Assembly: GCA_963693085.1 (NCBI GenBank)
Contig: OY856409.1
Span: 505,629,303-505,693,302, forward strand
DNA: 64,000 nucleotides
Direction: 5' to 3'
Source: Alisma plantago-aquatica
Taxonomy: Eukaryota; Streptophyta; Magnoliopsida; Alismatales; Alismataceae
The position numbers were made by a program, and so were the translations under genes. Below, one piece after another: positions 37,857 through 49,742 of the stretch. Below the pieces are notes generated by a model, which searched no databases, was not told the DNA's origin, and saw only the letters and a program-made list of their open reading frames with translations. Each line of letters starts with the position of its first letter. Positions within the stretch are counted from its first letter, which is position 1.

Positions 37857-39065
37857 CATTAAGTTGCAATCAACAAGCATCATCCTTCTCAAAATGCTAT
37901 CCATGTGTCTTAACATTTAAGACTTATTTGCACTTATGGGTTTCATCCAATGGGTGCTACCATCAAGGTCATACCTTATGGTTCACATGGATGTCATTTA
38001 GGATGCAATGGTCATAAACCATAACTCAAAATTCGGTGCCTCATATTCATCTAGATAGTTGACTCATCACATGAACAACTCATCACATAGATAATTGAGG
38101 TGTGTCTGTCAAGGATATAAGAACTCACAACTCCTTGTGATTCTCAATTTATTTTATTAGTGTGGGGTATTCTTTTAATAAGAAGAATTCAGTTATTTGA
38201 TAATCATTCTCTAACTCCTTAGAGTATGATTCCTTCTTGATTTAGACATCACCATGCCTTAATCATGAGTTCACTATGATACACTATCATAATCACTCAT
38301 AAGGATCTCAAACATTTGGTCCAAGTATTTCATTCATTGATCTCCTCAAGAATTAATACTTTACCAAATTTTCACTTCATCTATGATAATCTTGAACACT
38401 TCAAGATATTCATATTGGTATTTCTCTAAACACCATTTGAAGTATTAGCATTTGTCCCAATAGGTATGTAAATACATCACATGTATTATACCTAATAGGA
38501 TAATCATTCTCCCACTACCTTTAGTGAAGATTGATTAATCATGTCCAAGATATTCATGTCTCTTATTGGTTCTCTAACCAAAAGAGTCTAGATTTATCCA
38601 TCATATGGAAACTAGAAATGAATCCCTCATGATTGATGCTAATTAGATTGTTTGAGTTATCAATAACTTTAGGTATCATTTTATCTTATACATACCATGT
38701 ATTACAAGATAAACAAGGCATTTCCACAAAGATCATATCTTTAAGATTGAAACATCAACTTTATTAATTGCCATCATTGTCATACAATATGCAAAAATAA
38801 AGTGTTTCTATCTATTGGCAATATATGAAATAGCAGTTCTCAACTCTATTTCGTGCCCTTTAGGCTGAAATGAACTGAAAGGTACTCCTATCTATGGCAG
38901 CAACACTTGCTCCAATGATGGGCACTTCTTTCTTGGTCCTTTCACAAATGCCATCACTTCTTTGCGGATCTTGCATATCATATATGATAGATCCATATCT
39001 TGGTATCATATACCTTAGATAAAGAAGCGGTTCATTTCAAGATACCTTAGGTGGAGATATCCATC

Positions 39066-39551
39066 CCCTTCCTTCATCTTCTTTTGTTCTTACAGATATA
39101 GAGGGCAGTTTCCTCATACACCCTTTCCCCATGTGCCTTGAGGCTGAAGACGGCTTGGATTGCTGGCTAGCATCAAAACACTTCTTTGCTTTGCCCTTGT
39201 CCTTGCCCTTAAGAATTACCTTTCTCTTTGATCACATCAAAGATTATGGTTTGTCTTTCTTCATCTTTGCCTCTACTATCCTCAACATGTCCAACAACTC
39301 TATCAACGCTTGTCAAAGTTGTTCATGTTGTAGCTTATCATGAATTATATGATTCTTGCAACATTTGCAGTATCATACCAATAGCCAACTCTTGGCTCAG
39401 AGGGAATCCTTCTTAGTCAGGTTTTCCACATACCCAATCACATTGAGTGTGTGAATACCTTACTGGATCTCCTTATGTCATGACATACTAGGACAGTGTC
39501 TTGGAGACATCATATGTCTCATGTTGTCTCTGCAACTCATAGTTCAGAGAA
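39066..39551 (-). pseudogene. Copia gag remnant, unit B
   Basis: Copy of 25940-26425: gag pattern with EGFPLSQEL and CPLYLEEQKKMKEG pieces, interrupted by stops. Confidence 0.72.
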
Positions 39552-40598
39552 CACAACATCAAGCACTCCTCATCAATGTCTTCCTCGGTATGCTTCCATA
39601 AGCATACTTTCAGCCATTGATGTGGTGGGATTGAGTTTATCTGGTCTTGGTATAACTAGGACTTAGAGCTTTCGCTCTTTGAGAACACTTCTCATCATCC
39701 TAACCAGTCGTGGAATTATTCCCATTTAATTTGTTGGTCTCAAAGATCGATTGCAAATAAAGTCATTATTGTTGATTAACCATTTATTTTAACAAAAAGG
39801 AAATATATGCAATTTTAGTCCAAAACTCTTTTGACTTGTTTGATTGATTTGAAAAGTTGACGATAAAATTAGGCCTTTAATTAATTATCGCTCCCACTAT
39901 TTTACTTCAAATTGATAGCCCTCACCATCAATTCGGAAGATTTCAGCGTACAGCCTTCTAGTGGGCAAGATCCATATTTCATCAAGTCATGAGTCAGCTT
40001 TGGCTGATCGCCCACAAACTTGACTATTTAGGTAGGCCATCATGCCAATTGCATCATATGCAACTCTTGATGAATGAACATGCACAACACCTTGCCATGA
40101 GCATTCCTTGCCTCTGGGCTTAGACGCTCTAAGAATAACCAGTTAAGTCTAACCCAAAAGCCGACACGGTAAACATGCACCCTACTTTGGCAGAACCTAC
40201 ATGTCTACCCTTCACACTTCCACAAGATAGACGGCGCACCACGCTTTGGCGTAACCTACGCTTGGTCGATCGAGCTTTTCATGTGTGCCGCTAATGGAAG
40301 GCATATAAGACTTAATATTTTAATGAGGGATTTGGTTTTTATATACATATACATATCCAATCACCAGAATACATAGTACGTATCATATACATGCTATATC
40401 CCACAGAAAACATGCACAAACGATAAAAGCGATGATTATGGCCATCCTAATGTGATTCCTCGAGCCAAGAGGAATCACAGTCATCTAGGTCTACATCACA
40501 TGCAACCTGTACAAGATGAACTTTGTGCCTTGCCATCCGAGTAGATCAACTCATCACATGAATGATCTGTTCTCTCTAGCCAGTCGTCTGGGTGCCAC

Positions 40599-40773
40599 CA
40601 GCCGATCGGTTGGCTCCTCCAACCGATCGGTTTGCCTAGACGTCGTGCATCTCGTCATGTCCTCCACCCGGTCGTCTCGCTCCTCGATCGGTCATCAACC
40701 GATCGGTTCACTCCTTGAACCGACCATCTGGAACGTCAACCGATCGGTTCACGCCTTGAACTGATCGTTTCAG
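40599..40773. repeat. Palindrome cluster in Copia leader, unit B
   Basis: Dyads such as AGCCGATCGGTTGG, AACCGATCGGTTTG and AACCGATCGGTTCA in the untranslated leader. Several are exact AACCGATCGGTT where unit A has one substitution. Confidence 0.85.
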
Positions 40774-41206
40774 CTGTTGTCTTGATGTCCGCCGGTCTTC
40801 GACATAACAGGAAATAAAATCTATCCTATTATTACATTGCTTAAAAGAAGAAACCCCGAGTTACATTCGGGGGGAGCAAGGGTAGGAAAGAATCTCGAAT
40901 TATTTTGAGTTACATCAGGAATAGGAGAAGGAAGATCGGTGCGCATACCGAGATGCAAGCAACCACAAACAACCACACACAAATAGGGTTTATTGGCCAT
41001 AACCATGCTATACATCCACCACAAAACTCATTTAAGGGCGACGCGTATCGAGTGCATTAATAATACATATCATATATGTAATTGGGATTTGTGGATTTAG
41101 GATTGGACATGCATAAAGACAATTTTATCCGCATCGTATGCAATAAATAAAGGCGACAAACCAAAAATTGATCATATCGATATTCCTAAAGTATAGAATA
41201 GTTGAC

Positions 41207-41221
41207 GTGGCTCTGATACCA
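41207..41221 (-). promoter_or_regulatory. Primer-binding site of complete Copia
   Basis: Minus strand TGGTATCAGAGCCAC, one base from the LTR that starts at 41223. Confidence 0.92.
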
Positions 41222-41222
41222 C

Positions 41223-43480
41223 TGTTGGGTTTTAGGGGAGGCAGAGAAGGCAGCGGAAACAAAAATTTTCTCCCCCAAACCCAGCACGAGGAAATGCGTC
41301 AACGTCTATATAATAGGAAATGATGGTTTGTGGAATCATACCTTGTCCCGAGGCTTGCTCGGCGACAATACCTCGCGCCTTGCATGGTCTTCACCTCCGG
41401 TCTTGGACGGTGTCTGTGCAGCTCCTGGTCGCACCGGGACTGACGACTCCTCCTCTCACCAGACTGTCGGGGTTGACAGTTGTCCTCCTGAGCGGCAGAA
41501 ACCTCCCGCCTCTGAAGTAGTCCACACGGACCACCTGAAACTCCACACTCCTTGTCCCACAAGGAAGTGGAAGGAGTCACACCCTCCAGTTGACGTACTA
41601 GTCACCAACACACTCTCCTGCTGCCAGTTGCAACTGCAGTTGTCTTTCCCTTGTTGCACCTCCCTTTGCGGGAAGCACTTGCTCGGGCTCTCTCTCGGTT
41701 ACCAAAACCAGAGAGAATGACAACTTTGCAGAGCAACTGGTTGCACTGAGTTGTACTTTGAGAAGCCCCCAATATCCCTATATATAGGAGGGTCATGGTT
41801 CTCCATCCCGGGTAATGCGGGACTAAAAGCAGTAGTAGAAGGGTTCAAGATTTTCCACAAAATAACCAACTCGCAACCTGAACCGATCGGTTCACAAGTG
41901 AACCGGTCGGTTGGGGACCTGAACCGATCGGTTGGAAAACCAACCGATCGATTGGGACCCATGAGCCGATCGGTTCACTTCTGAACCGATTAGTTCACTT
42001 CTGATCCGGTCGGTTCGTGGTCCTGATCAATTCCCAATTGACTTTCCTTCTTTTATTTCTAATTGGTATCGAATACCAATCCTTGTTCCAATCAAATTGG
42101 GCAAGTGAAACGCAAGGAAAATTCTCAACGACCTGACTTTCCCAACTTGCTCGGTTGCACCAGTTGAACCGATCGTTTCAACACTTGAACCGATCGTTTC
42201 ACTCTGACCATGAGCCGATTGGTTCAACACTTGAGCCGACCGGTTCAGCAACCTCAGCCGACCGGTTCAACACTTGAACCGATCGGTTGGGAGTACAGGT
42301 TGTGCAGAATCAGTCAAATGCGATTTCTGTCAATCCGATACTCCAATCAATATGTCCAACACCTTGAACAGTATGATATTGAGCTATCAATCAATTGAGT
42401 GTTTAATTGAACTACTAAACTCCTTTAGTAATCAATCTAAACGTTGCTTGTGGACAAAACTCCTCTTCCAGGTTAAATCCTATGTGTGTGATCCTGCAGG
42501 TCCCTTTCACGTTGGCAGTGAAAGTCCATAACACTTATGACTTCACAAGCAAAGAGCGGTGCCTAGTCACACATCAGTGCTACCCAAGTGAAAGTAGAAA
42601 GTTGGAGAACAACTTTCAATCCTACAATCCGTGAATGGTGTTACAGTGAATGTATAATTCCTTTGTCACTGATATCCCGAATGAACTCGAGGCATGGAAC
42701 AGTCATCCTGTCAACGTTCATTCACTTTCTTGATCTCAGAGTAGATTGAACGAGATATGTATGACATCAATATCACATACTGATTCACACATGTGTGCGC
42801 ACGCCTATCTCAATCCCACTCATCAAGTGGCCTTGGATATCAAACTCCCTCAGGAGGGATAAATCCCATATCTATCACTCACCCCTCAAAAGCCCCATGT
42901 GTCAAAGCCACCCAATCATCACCTTTATAACAACCCATATGTCAGGACTGCGTTTGATGATGTCAAAGTGTGCCCAACGACATGTGTTGAGTGTAGTGAT
43001 TTCAGGTCTAAGAATCACACTCACCACCATCACTGTGAGTACTGACTGTGACTACCATGTCATGGTTCCATGTGTCAAACTCACGGTGGGTCTGTCCGGT
43101 ACACTTATTCTCTAACAAGTACCTATGCGTTTGGTTTGATATCTCTATATCATGACTAATGAGATTCTGTCATCAACCAACACCACAATCTAGTCTTATG
43201 TGTCATTGTTGTCTATCTACCTTCCACAATGACATCTGACTAGGGACATAACAAGAATGTACAAACTCTTAGCATCCGTATGATCTCATCGTTCAGGTCC
43301 TCAACCTGAAAGCATACGTCATTGAGTACTGTCATTCTCTAGACATTCAATCTGTTCTATTACTATCTCATATGACTGAACCAGAAAGAATTGGAAGGTT
43401 GCCTTTGATGTTTATCAAATCAATCTTAATGTATCACACCAATCATCCCATGATTGGCTCTCAGGGCATACATACCAACA
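41223..43480 (-). repeat. Copia 5' LTR, complete (2258 bp)
   Basis: TGTTGG...CCAACA, TATA box on the minus strand at about 41777-41787, palindrome clusters at 41879-42020 and 42163-42292. The end of tandem unit B falls inside it at 41605. Confidence 0.95.
41777..41787 (-). promoter_or_regulatory. TATA box of the Copia 5' LTR
   Basis: Minus strand TATATATAGGG just upstream of a GGGGGCTTCTC stretch; conserved at about 21801-21810 and 34902-34913, with variants in the solo LTR (18137) and the left LTR (2976). The shared position in every subfamily supports a core promoter. Confidence 0.6.
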
Positions 43481-43485
43481 TCAAG

Positions 43486-43721
43486 GTCATAATTAGAACA
43501 TATATACTCTTGACATCTGTATGATATCATTCTTCAAGTCACATACTTGAAGACATACATCATTGAGTAATATCATTCTCTAGACATTTATTGTATTATA
43601 ATATTATGTCATAATTAATTAAACAAAATAAACAGAAAGCTTGCCTTTATTAATCAAACCATTTACATATTATGTCATTACAATCATCATATGATTGTCT
43701 CTTTGGGCATACATACCAACA
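43486..43721 (-). repeat. Right remainder of the truncated Copia LTR
   Basis: Continues the LTR interrupted at 34345 by the TCAAG Copia element and ends CCAACA at 43716-43721. Joining 33020-34345 to this piece restores the order of the solo LTR, which confirms the insertion. Confidence 0.88.
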
Positions 43722-44470
43722 CTCTATGCCTTGCTCATGTCGATCCATAGAGTCGCGGATATGCTTGAACTCCTACCCGTCCATGGTGTGAGAAGATCCT
43801 GGCTGATCAAGAGGGGGTGGGTGGGTTTAGTGGAGGCAAGGTACTGACTCTGATACCAATTTGATAGTCTCTGACAAGCTATTAAGGGCACAAGGTTGGG
43901 AAGGTCACCTTCTCCTACCTATGGTGAGACAAAGCTCCTACTCTGGGCGGGTCCCAATATAAAGAAAGGGGAATAACAAAAGCCAAAAAGCAATGGTAGC
44001 CAGAATATTCGACATCTCATCGTGAGTTCGTCTTGTTCTATTACTAGGAAGTCCTACTAGGTGCCATCTATCTCTGTTGCACCCATATGCTACATGAGGT
44101 TTGTGCTCATAATATAGAAGTAACAGTTGGAAAGTAAAACAATATAGCTAAGGGCCAAAGGCCATACATAGGCGAAAGGAAAAGTAATAGGTAGCCAACA
44201 ACTTTATTGGGGAATAGGCAGCTAGCCACTCTTGGGTCTGCCTCTACCTATGCCTAGAGGTGCTAGTACTGCAAAAGCCGCGTCGACATCGGCGTTGCCA
44301 TAGTTCGTGGATCAAAAGAAAATATTAAGGAAATAAGAAGTGATTTAAGTTTGCCTTATGACTGATAAAGAGTTTTTGAAAGGTAGATGATGACATGTTT
44401 TGAAAAATTAGATAACGAAAAAGTAGATTTTATAAAAAGGTGAAAAAAATAATTCTCTCTATGCTCACCA
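43722..44470 (-). pseudogene. Old gypsy 5' end (LTR part, primer site, gag start), original copy
   Basis: Minus strand: LTR end at 43862 (GACTATCA), primer site 43845-43858, and the beginning of gag down to the Copia LTR. Unlike 19639-19935 and 32738-33035, the LTR continues past 44009-44022, so this is the original 5' end and the others are duplicates. The outer limit of the LTR is not clear to me; A-rich, featureless sequence runs to about 44470. Confidence 0.65.
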
Positions 44471-44510
44471 TACGGTTGCGTAAACATTCGTTTACTCGCA
44501 TGACGTACTG

Positions 44511-44816
44511 TAGGGATGGTGATTTCAATCAATTTATAAACCTAAAAAGGAGGTAGAGCCCAATTGAAGAGTAGATATTTTCGAAGTACAATATGAACTG
44601 AACCGGACCGACTGGTTAAGATTTGTGGAACTGGAAACAGACCAACTGGTGGGTATGATTGTCCGGTTCCAAGAAAAAGTTGAACCAGTTGACAAACCGG
44701 AATGGCTCTCCGGTCACTTTTGCCAGTTGCTATAATTCCTGGACGTGCGTCGCTTGACACCGACTCCGTCTGGTTCAAGGTGTCAGCCCTAGGAAAGGTT
44801 TCCAATTCCATCACTA
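44511..44816. mobile_element. Candidate short hAT-like MITE
   Basis: The 306-bp stretch begins TAGGGATGGTGAT and ends, read inward on the other strand, TAGTGATGGAATTGG. The first nine bases match the TAGGGATGG terminus of the element at 46048 apart from one base. No clear 8-bp target duplication is visible (ACGTACTG versus ATCCTACG), so this stays tentative. Confidence 0.4.
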
Positions 44817-46047
44817 ATCCTACGTTTCATAACAAAAAGATTTGAATTGGAAAAAGAAATCCGAAACCATACGGTCCCGTTTGGTTTACATGATTATATA
44901 TAGGATATGATTCTAATCATATTAAAATTGAAATACCATATTTGTTTGTATAAAAATCCATGTTGGAATTGTATTCGGATGGTACTATAGTCCTTAACTC
45001 CTAACCAGTTGGGACTTTCATATTCCGCACCTACCCCAGGTATTTGCGAGGTATGAAAAAAATTGCCACCCCCGACCCTCGCCCTGACTCCGCGACTAGC
45101 ATCTGCTCCTCTCCTTCCGGCTTGCACACGGCACACCAACCCGTCCGTCACAGTTACTCTTTGTTCGTCTCCGCTTCTTTTTTCATCTCCCCTGCCAATA
45201 CAGCACCACGCAACCCCTGAAGCCGGAAATCTCCACACTGCATCGTTTTGATTAGACAGAAATCATAGATACCAAAGACAAATTGGACCTCATATTGCTA
45301 ATCCTAATTTAGTTGCAGACAAACATAGGATGGGATGCTTATTTGCCCATCCTACACATTTACCTTCTTATCGTTATGAATCTTAGGATGACCAAAACCA
45401 CAGCGGTCTTTTTTCGATCCATCAGTCACGTGACTCGCGTCCCCAATAGCCCGACTTTGTGCGACACTCCTTGTTTTCAGTCTTGCGTGACACCCTCCAA
45501 GAACCGCCCCCCATACATCTGTCGACTTCCCCGACACCCTTCAGGCCGCCGTCTTCCAGTCCGCAACCGCAACATTTCTGATTTGCCGGCATCCTTCAGG
45601 TTGACGCCTCGCCGTCTGCAACCAGGACGCCATCTAAGTTAACCCTCTACAACACTTCACACTCTACAACAATCTTCTTTCGGAAGCAACGTCTAGGTCC
45701 CTGAGCGGCAAATATAATCTTCTTGCAACCACAAACTGAAAGCTACGATTTCCGAATCAAGTTCTCATACGGCCGACCCAACAGAAACGCGTTGCCATTA
45801 GGTACAACAATAAGACAGGCATATCCAATAATTTTTTAAAAAATGACATGGTATTTAACGAAATAAAAGCTCAGTTCGATGATTAGTAATGGCTCAGCTC
45901 ACTTTTACTAATAAATGATTTTATCCTGATTGCAAATCATGCCTACAGTTTCTGAATTGGAACCAACCCTAGGCATATAAACCTTCTCTGCTGCGCTTCG
46001 CGGAGCTGCTTATCGCAGTCATACCGCTGCTTCAGCAGAGAGGTACG
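44817..46047. other. Unassigned intergenic stretch
   Basis: No gene or complete transposon recognised. It contains an AT-rich part (44870-44960), a CT-rich part (45055-45260) and short open frames up to 114 codons without recognisable domains. Low-copy plant intergenic DNA is the simplest reading. Confidence 0.5.
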
Positions 46048-47398
46048 TAGGGATGGCAATATTCCTCGTCGTACCCATCTGACCCAGATTAATTTGACCC
46101 AATAATAACGGGGTCTACTGGGTCCGCGCAAATGGGGATCCCCAGGTCAAGTGTTATTTTATTATGCTGAGGACCCAGCGGTACCCATGGAAACCCAATA
46201 AGCCTAAACCCTGGAAGACCAGCAGCGCCAGGTCTCTCGTCTCGGCGTCTCCGCTCTCCCGACTCTGTGATATCCGGAGTCTCTCGTTCTCCGTACCCCG
46301 TTGATCGTCAACACGAACCTCCACTCTGGTGTCGAGTGTTGACCTTCAAGAGCACGGACGCGGCGGCACACCGTGAAGGAGGTGTTGAATCTGTCACGCC
46401 GTCGTCAATTTAGCTTTGATCTAGCGGTAGAATCAAAGGTACAATCTACTTTCCTCCAGAGTGATTGGTTACTTCGCCTGCCAAGACGAAGACGAGGGTC
46501 GTCTTGGGAGAGCAACGCACAAACCCTACTTTTGCTCCTCCCGACATTGATGGCCGCGTGGCGAAGAAGCTAAATTTGAAGACCATACTGCCAGTAGCAA
46601 CAGCAGTGACAGCCAGGACCAGAGGGAAGAGACGTTGTCGTCGATGGCCCGCTCGCCAGGAAGAAACCACTATTTTTAATAGCAAAATGTTCATCGGCCG
46701 GCATGGATGCCGAGTTCAGCGAACCCCCCAATTTGCGCTTAATACACAGGGTTCTTAGATTATTATAATATCCTTCGGGGACTGCTGCGTCTCAGCTCAC
46801 CGCGGGATTGAATTGCCGGTGAAGAACAAAAACCAAGTTGGGTTGGTGCAAGCAATTTGGTTGTTCACCACATGGGTTGAAAGTTCGTTTAGTGGATGAT
46901 CACGAATCTGCCTTTCCATCCCCCTGTTTTACTGGTTGTGTTTCTAATTGTTCCTAATTTGCGGAGTGCCAATGTGAATATGGAGATCGAGGTGCACTAG
47001 ATAGCAAAGACTCCTGATCATTTGATTAAACAACGGTGAATTTGATATTAGTTTGCTGCTTGATAACTGGGTGGCTACATATAGTGAAAATTACTATGCG
47101 ATTATACATTTATGTAATATTCTTAACAATGCATAGTATATGGCTGTACTAATAAAAAAATAATAATATCAAAGGATCTTATGTATATGGATATAGTCTG
47201 GAGAAAGGTTCAGTCCGTTCGTACAGTTCCGTGTTTTTTGTTCCAAATGGGTTTTACTGGGTCCCCATGACCCATTGGGTTGGGTATGGGTTTCAATAGT
47301 CATAACTTTATTTTCAACGGGGGGGGCGGGGCCAAAATTGAAATGGGTATGTTGGATATGGGTACGGGTTGGTCAAACCCGCCAAATTGCCATCCCTA
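46048..47398. mobile_element. Non-autonomous hAT element (1351 bp)
   Basis: Both ends carry the inverted repeat TAGGGATGGCAAT (46048-46060 and the complement ending at 47398). Inside each end are several GGGTACCC or GACCC-type words in mirrored arrangement, such as GTACCCATCTGACCC at the left and GGGTACGGGTTGGTC at the right. The target duplication is unclear (GAGGTACG versus TGGACTGC). There is no transposase. The GC-rich middle (46200-46720) differs from the AT-rich surroundings and could be captured host sequence; a plus-strand 97-codon open frame at 46465-46758 has no domain I recognise. Confidence 0.75.
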
Positions 47399-47646
47399 TG
47401 GACTGCTGGTGATAAACTTTAAGATAAAAAGAACAGAAAGATAAGATTTTTTTTGTTAAATTTGCATTCTTATCGCCACGCCTTGTTTATCAAAAAAAGG
47501 TGAATTTATGAAAAATAAGAGGATAATCACTCATCTTTGCTTAAAATGATGTGCATAAAGTGATTATTTTGTTGATCATTATAATCTTTTTAGTTGTATG
47601 AACCCACAAATAATGTTTGATGAAAATTAGAGGAACCAATAAACAT

Positions 47647-47673
47647 CCCCCCCACCCCCCCCCCCCCCCCCCC
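47647..47673. repeat. Poly-C tract
   Basis: Twenty-seven bases that are almost all C. Homopolymer length is likely to be unreliable in the assembly. Confidence 0.9.
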
Positions 47674-47689
47674 AACCCAATTCTTTGTG

Positions 47690-48480
47690 TCAACCATTAA
47701 CATCCCCATGCCTAAAATAAAGAGAATAAAGAGAAAATCCCCCAATTTATCCCGATACTCCCCACAGTCACACACACAAAACCTCAGCCCACGACACTAC
47801 CGATTCCTTCACCTTAGCCGTTCTCTGCTTGCAGCCGGCTTCAGGCCTGCTGCCACAACCCGCTGGCGACCAGTGCTGCTGCCCATCGCCTCCGAGTATA
47901 GCGCTGCCACTGCCACCAAGTGCAGCTGCCGCCGCCGTCAGCTTTTGGTTGGGCTGCCGCCGTCTCCAAGTCCTGCAAACAGGTACGCCTCTTATCCCTC
48001 TACTCGCTTCTTCTTTTTTCTCCATCGTTCTTCTTCCCCTACTCTCCTTTTTCCTCTGTTTTGCTTCATCCTCTATCCTTCTTCATCATGTATTGATCAT
48101 GTCCTCCCCTTCCATTCTTCTTCTTCTTCTTATAATCTTCGTAGATCGCGGTCCGCTTCTCTTCCTCCTTTAATCTTCTTCATGTACTGATCGTGTCCTC
48201 CCATTCTGTTCTTCTAAATTCCGTACTGATCGCGGTCCCCTTCTCTTCTTCTTCATGTACTGATCGTGTCCGTACCTTCTCTTATTCTTCCTATTCTGAT
48301 CGTGTCCTCTCTTTCTCTTCTTCTTCTTGCACTGATTGTGTACTTCTCTCTCCTTATTACCCTCCTCACAGTGATCTTATTGCTCGGTTTCTGAGGCATT
48401 GTGCTGCTGGTGCTCTGGTTCTACACATTTGGTGTTGCTATTTGGTGATTTTTTGTAACTGGCAACCACATTAACGTAAT
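47690..48480 (+). other. GC/CT-rich stretch, possible host 5' exon and first intron
   Basis: The stretch 47760-47980 is GC-rich (repeated GCTGCC and CCGCC words) and ends with AACAG followed by GTACGC, a good splice-donor context; CT-rich DNA follows. This resembles a plant 5' untranslated or first coding exon on the plus strand. The 167-codon open frame starting at 47687 is low-complexity Ser/Pro/Arg and I do not accept it as a protein. No downstream exon could be linked. Equally, it may be degenerate repeat DNA. Confidence 0.25.
48070..48360 (+). repeat. Degenerate CT-rich minisatellite
   Basis: A unit of about 40-70 bases recurs with the core TACTGATCGTGTCC or close variants at roughly 48090, 48187, 48224, 48260, 48294 and 48335, separated by CTTCTTCTT-type runs. 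Units vary in length and sequence. Confidence 0.7.
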
Positions 48481-48817
48481 GCGCTGCTGCTCCAATAATC
48501 TAATAAGCTGTAAACCTTATATAATCTTATCCAGTATCTATATATTCTTATGTTATTAATTACATACCTAAGTCGTCATTCTATATTTCTATGGCTGCGA
48601 TTCTATCTGTTCTTTTGCTTATATGTCTACTGATGCAGCGATAGCATAAAGCGTTAGATGATTGCATTTTTCGTTTATTTCTTCATCTTCTTCTCTCGAA
48701 CCATCAAGCTTGTAATTTGTTTGATTGAAAGATCATGGATCCAATACCATTTTCTCATCTACTTTATATATTTACTTTCCTTGAACTTTGTATAATCTAG
48801 GATTTTGAATTATTTAT

Positions 48818-49233
48818 CATACTTGTCAAGGCGTATTGCCTTGATGGTGCGCTTGGGCAACATTTTTTTTATTTATTGTCAAACCATTTTCTCTATTATA
48901 TCGATGTAATTTATTGTACAAAATATTTCTCTCTTATAAAAATGTAATAAATGCATCTATAATAGGTACATACATCTATTTCGTACTTGATCCTCAAAAT
49001 AAGCCTCGAGATACAAAACCAGCAAAACAAGTATATTCAAGACACAATTTATACAAAATCTGAAAATTGGATGTCAACGGTATAAACCCCCACAAATAAA
49101 GGAATTGGGATTCTGTCGCGGATAACAATACTTAATTTGTATACTATGGCATTGAAAAGAAGTGATATACCCAAACATGGGTTGAAAATCCCCTGGGGCC
49201 CTTGCCGCCTAGGCGCGTGCCTTGACAAGTATG
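48818..49233. mobile_element. hAT MITE with perfect ends (416 bp)
   Basis: A perfect 15-bp terminal inverted repeat (CATACTTGTCAAGGC, and its complement at 49219-49233) flanked by a perfect 8-bp duplication TTATTTAT (48810-48817 and 49234-49241). The subterminal part carries GCCGCCTAGGCGCG near the right end. No coding capacity. The 8-bp duplication places it in the hAT superfamily. Confidence 0.93.
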
Positions 49234-49344
49234 TTATTTATGATGACATGCTGACGTCAGCGGTTGAACCGGTAAAATAAGAACCGGATGCCTCAGCGGT
49301 TCTGTTCAGACACCCTTTTGTTATGTGATGGATGAAATGAAGAA

Positions 49345-49565
49345 CTATTTGGTGGTGAATGTTGGGTTGTGAAACATGGTGCTTAGAAGATAAATGCTGC
49401 AACAATGAGGATGCAGAGGTTTATATGTGAAAAGATGACGAAAGCTATTTTAGAGTTGATTATATAAGAGTTAAAGTGGGAGTGGCTAGTATCAAGGACA
49501 AACTAAGAGAAGGCCTCCATAGATTGGTTCATGCATGTGTAACAAAGATTGTTATATGCAACAGT
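49345..49565 (+). pseudogene. LINE reverse-transcriptase C-terminal fragment
   Basis: Plus-strand translation from about 49351 gives MLGCETWCLED, then after one stop IRVKVGVASIKDKLREG (49464-49515). The first resembles the motif near the end of LINE RT domains, the second the following Gly-Val-Ala-x-Ile-x-x-Lys-x-Arg-Glu stretch. The fragment is short, broken and without visible ends. It is a relic inside the interval between two hAT elements. Confidence 0.5.
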
Positions 49566-49742
49566 TCAAATAAATGCTGCTTAGTCAGAAAAAAAAATAT
49601 AAAAGGAAGAGGTAGATACATCTTAATTCAAGGAAAGTAGACTAGGGTTATATTGATTAATTGCATCTTAATGAGAATATGACTCATGCATATACTTTGT
49701 GCATAAAAAAATCACGAGCGCAAACATTTAGAGAGTTTGGCC

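Larger units (their letters stand above)
28481..41605. repeat. Tandem duplication, unit B (13,125 bp)
   Basis: Second copy of 15382-28480. It begins inside gypsy LTR sequence and ends inside the Copia 5' LTR, which here continues uninterrupted to 43480. Two 22-base gains in the palindrome clusters of the Copia 3' LTR (near 35083-35104 and 35283-35304) account for most of the length difference. Confidence 0.95.
34346..43480 (-). mobile_element. Complete but decayed long-LTR Copia element (9.1 kb)
   Basis: Minus strand: 5' LTR 41223-43480, primer site 41207-41221, leader about 39860-41206, gag remnant 39066-39551, RT remnant 37186-37856, polypurine tract 36596-36608 and 3' LTR 34346-36595. It is flanked by a perfect 5-bp duplication TCAAG at 34341-34345 and 43481-43485, and the interrupted Copia LTR resumes on the far side. 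About 12 differences in the first 270 bases between its two LTRs, as I compared them, make it older than the tandem duplication. Long LTRs and the RT motif DVSYVIGIE suggest the Angela/Tork side of Copia; the lineage is not proven. Confidence 0.92.

Noticed and set aside
44870..45360. Possible PIF/Harbinger-like MITE starting CCCGTTTGGTTT
   Set aside because: The right end does not show a convincing inverted repeat and no target duplication was found.
47687..48190. 167-codon frame with Ser/Pro/Arg-rich sequence
   Set aside because: Low complexity, overlapping frames in other phases, begins next to a poly-C tract, and the CT-rich part is a minisatellite.
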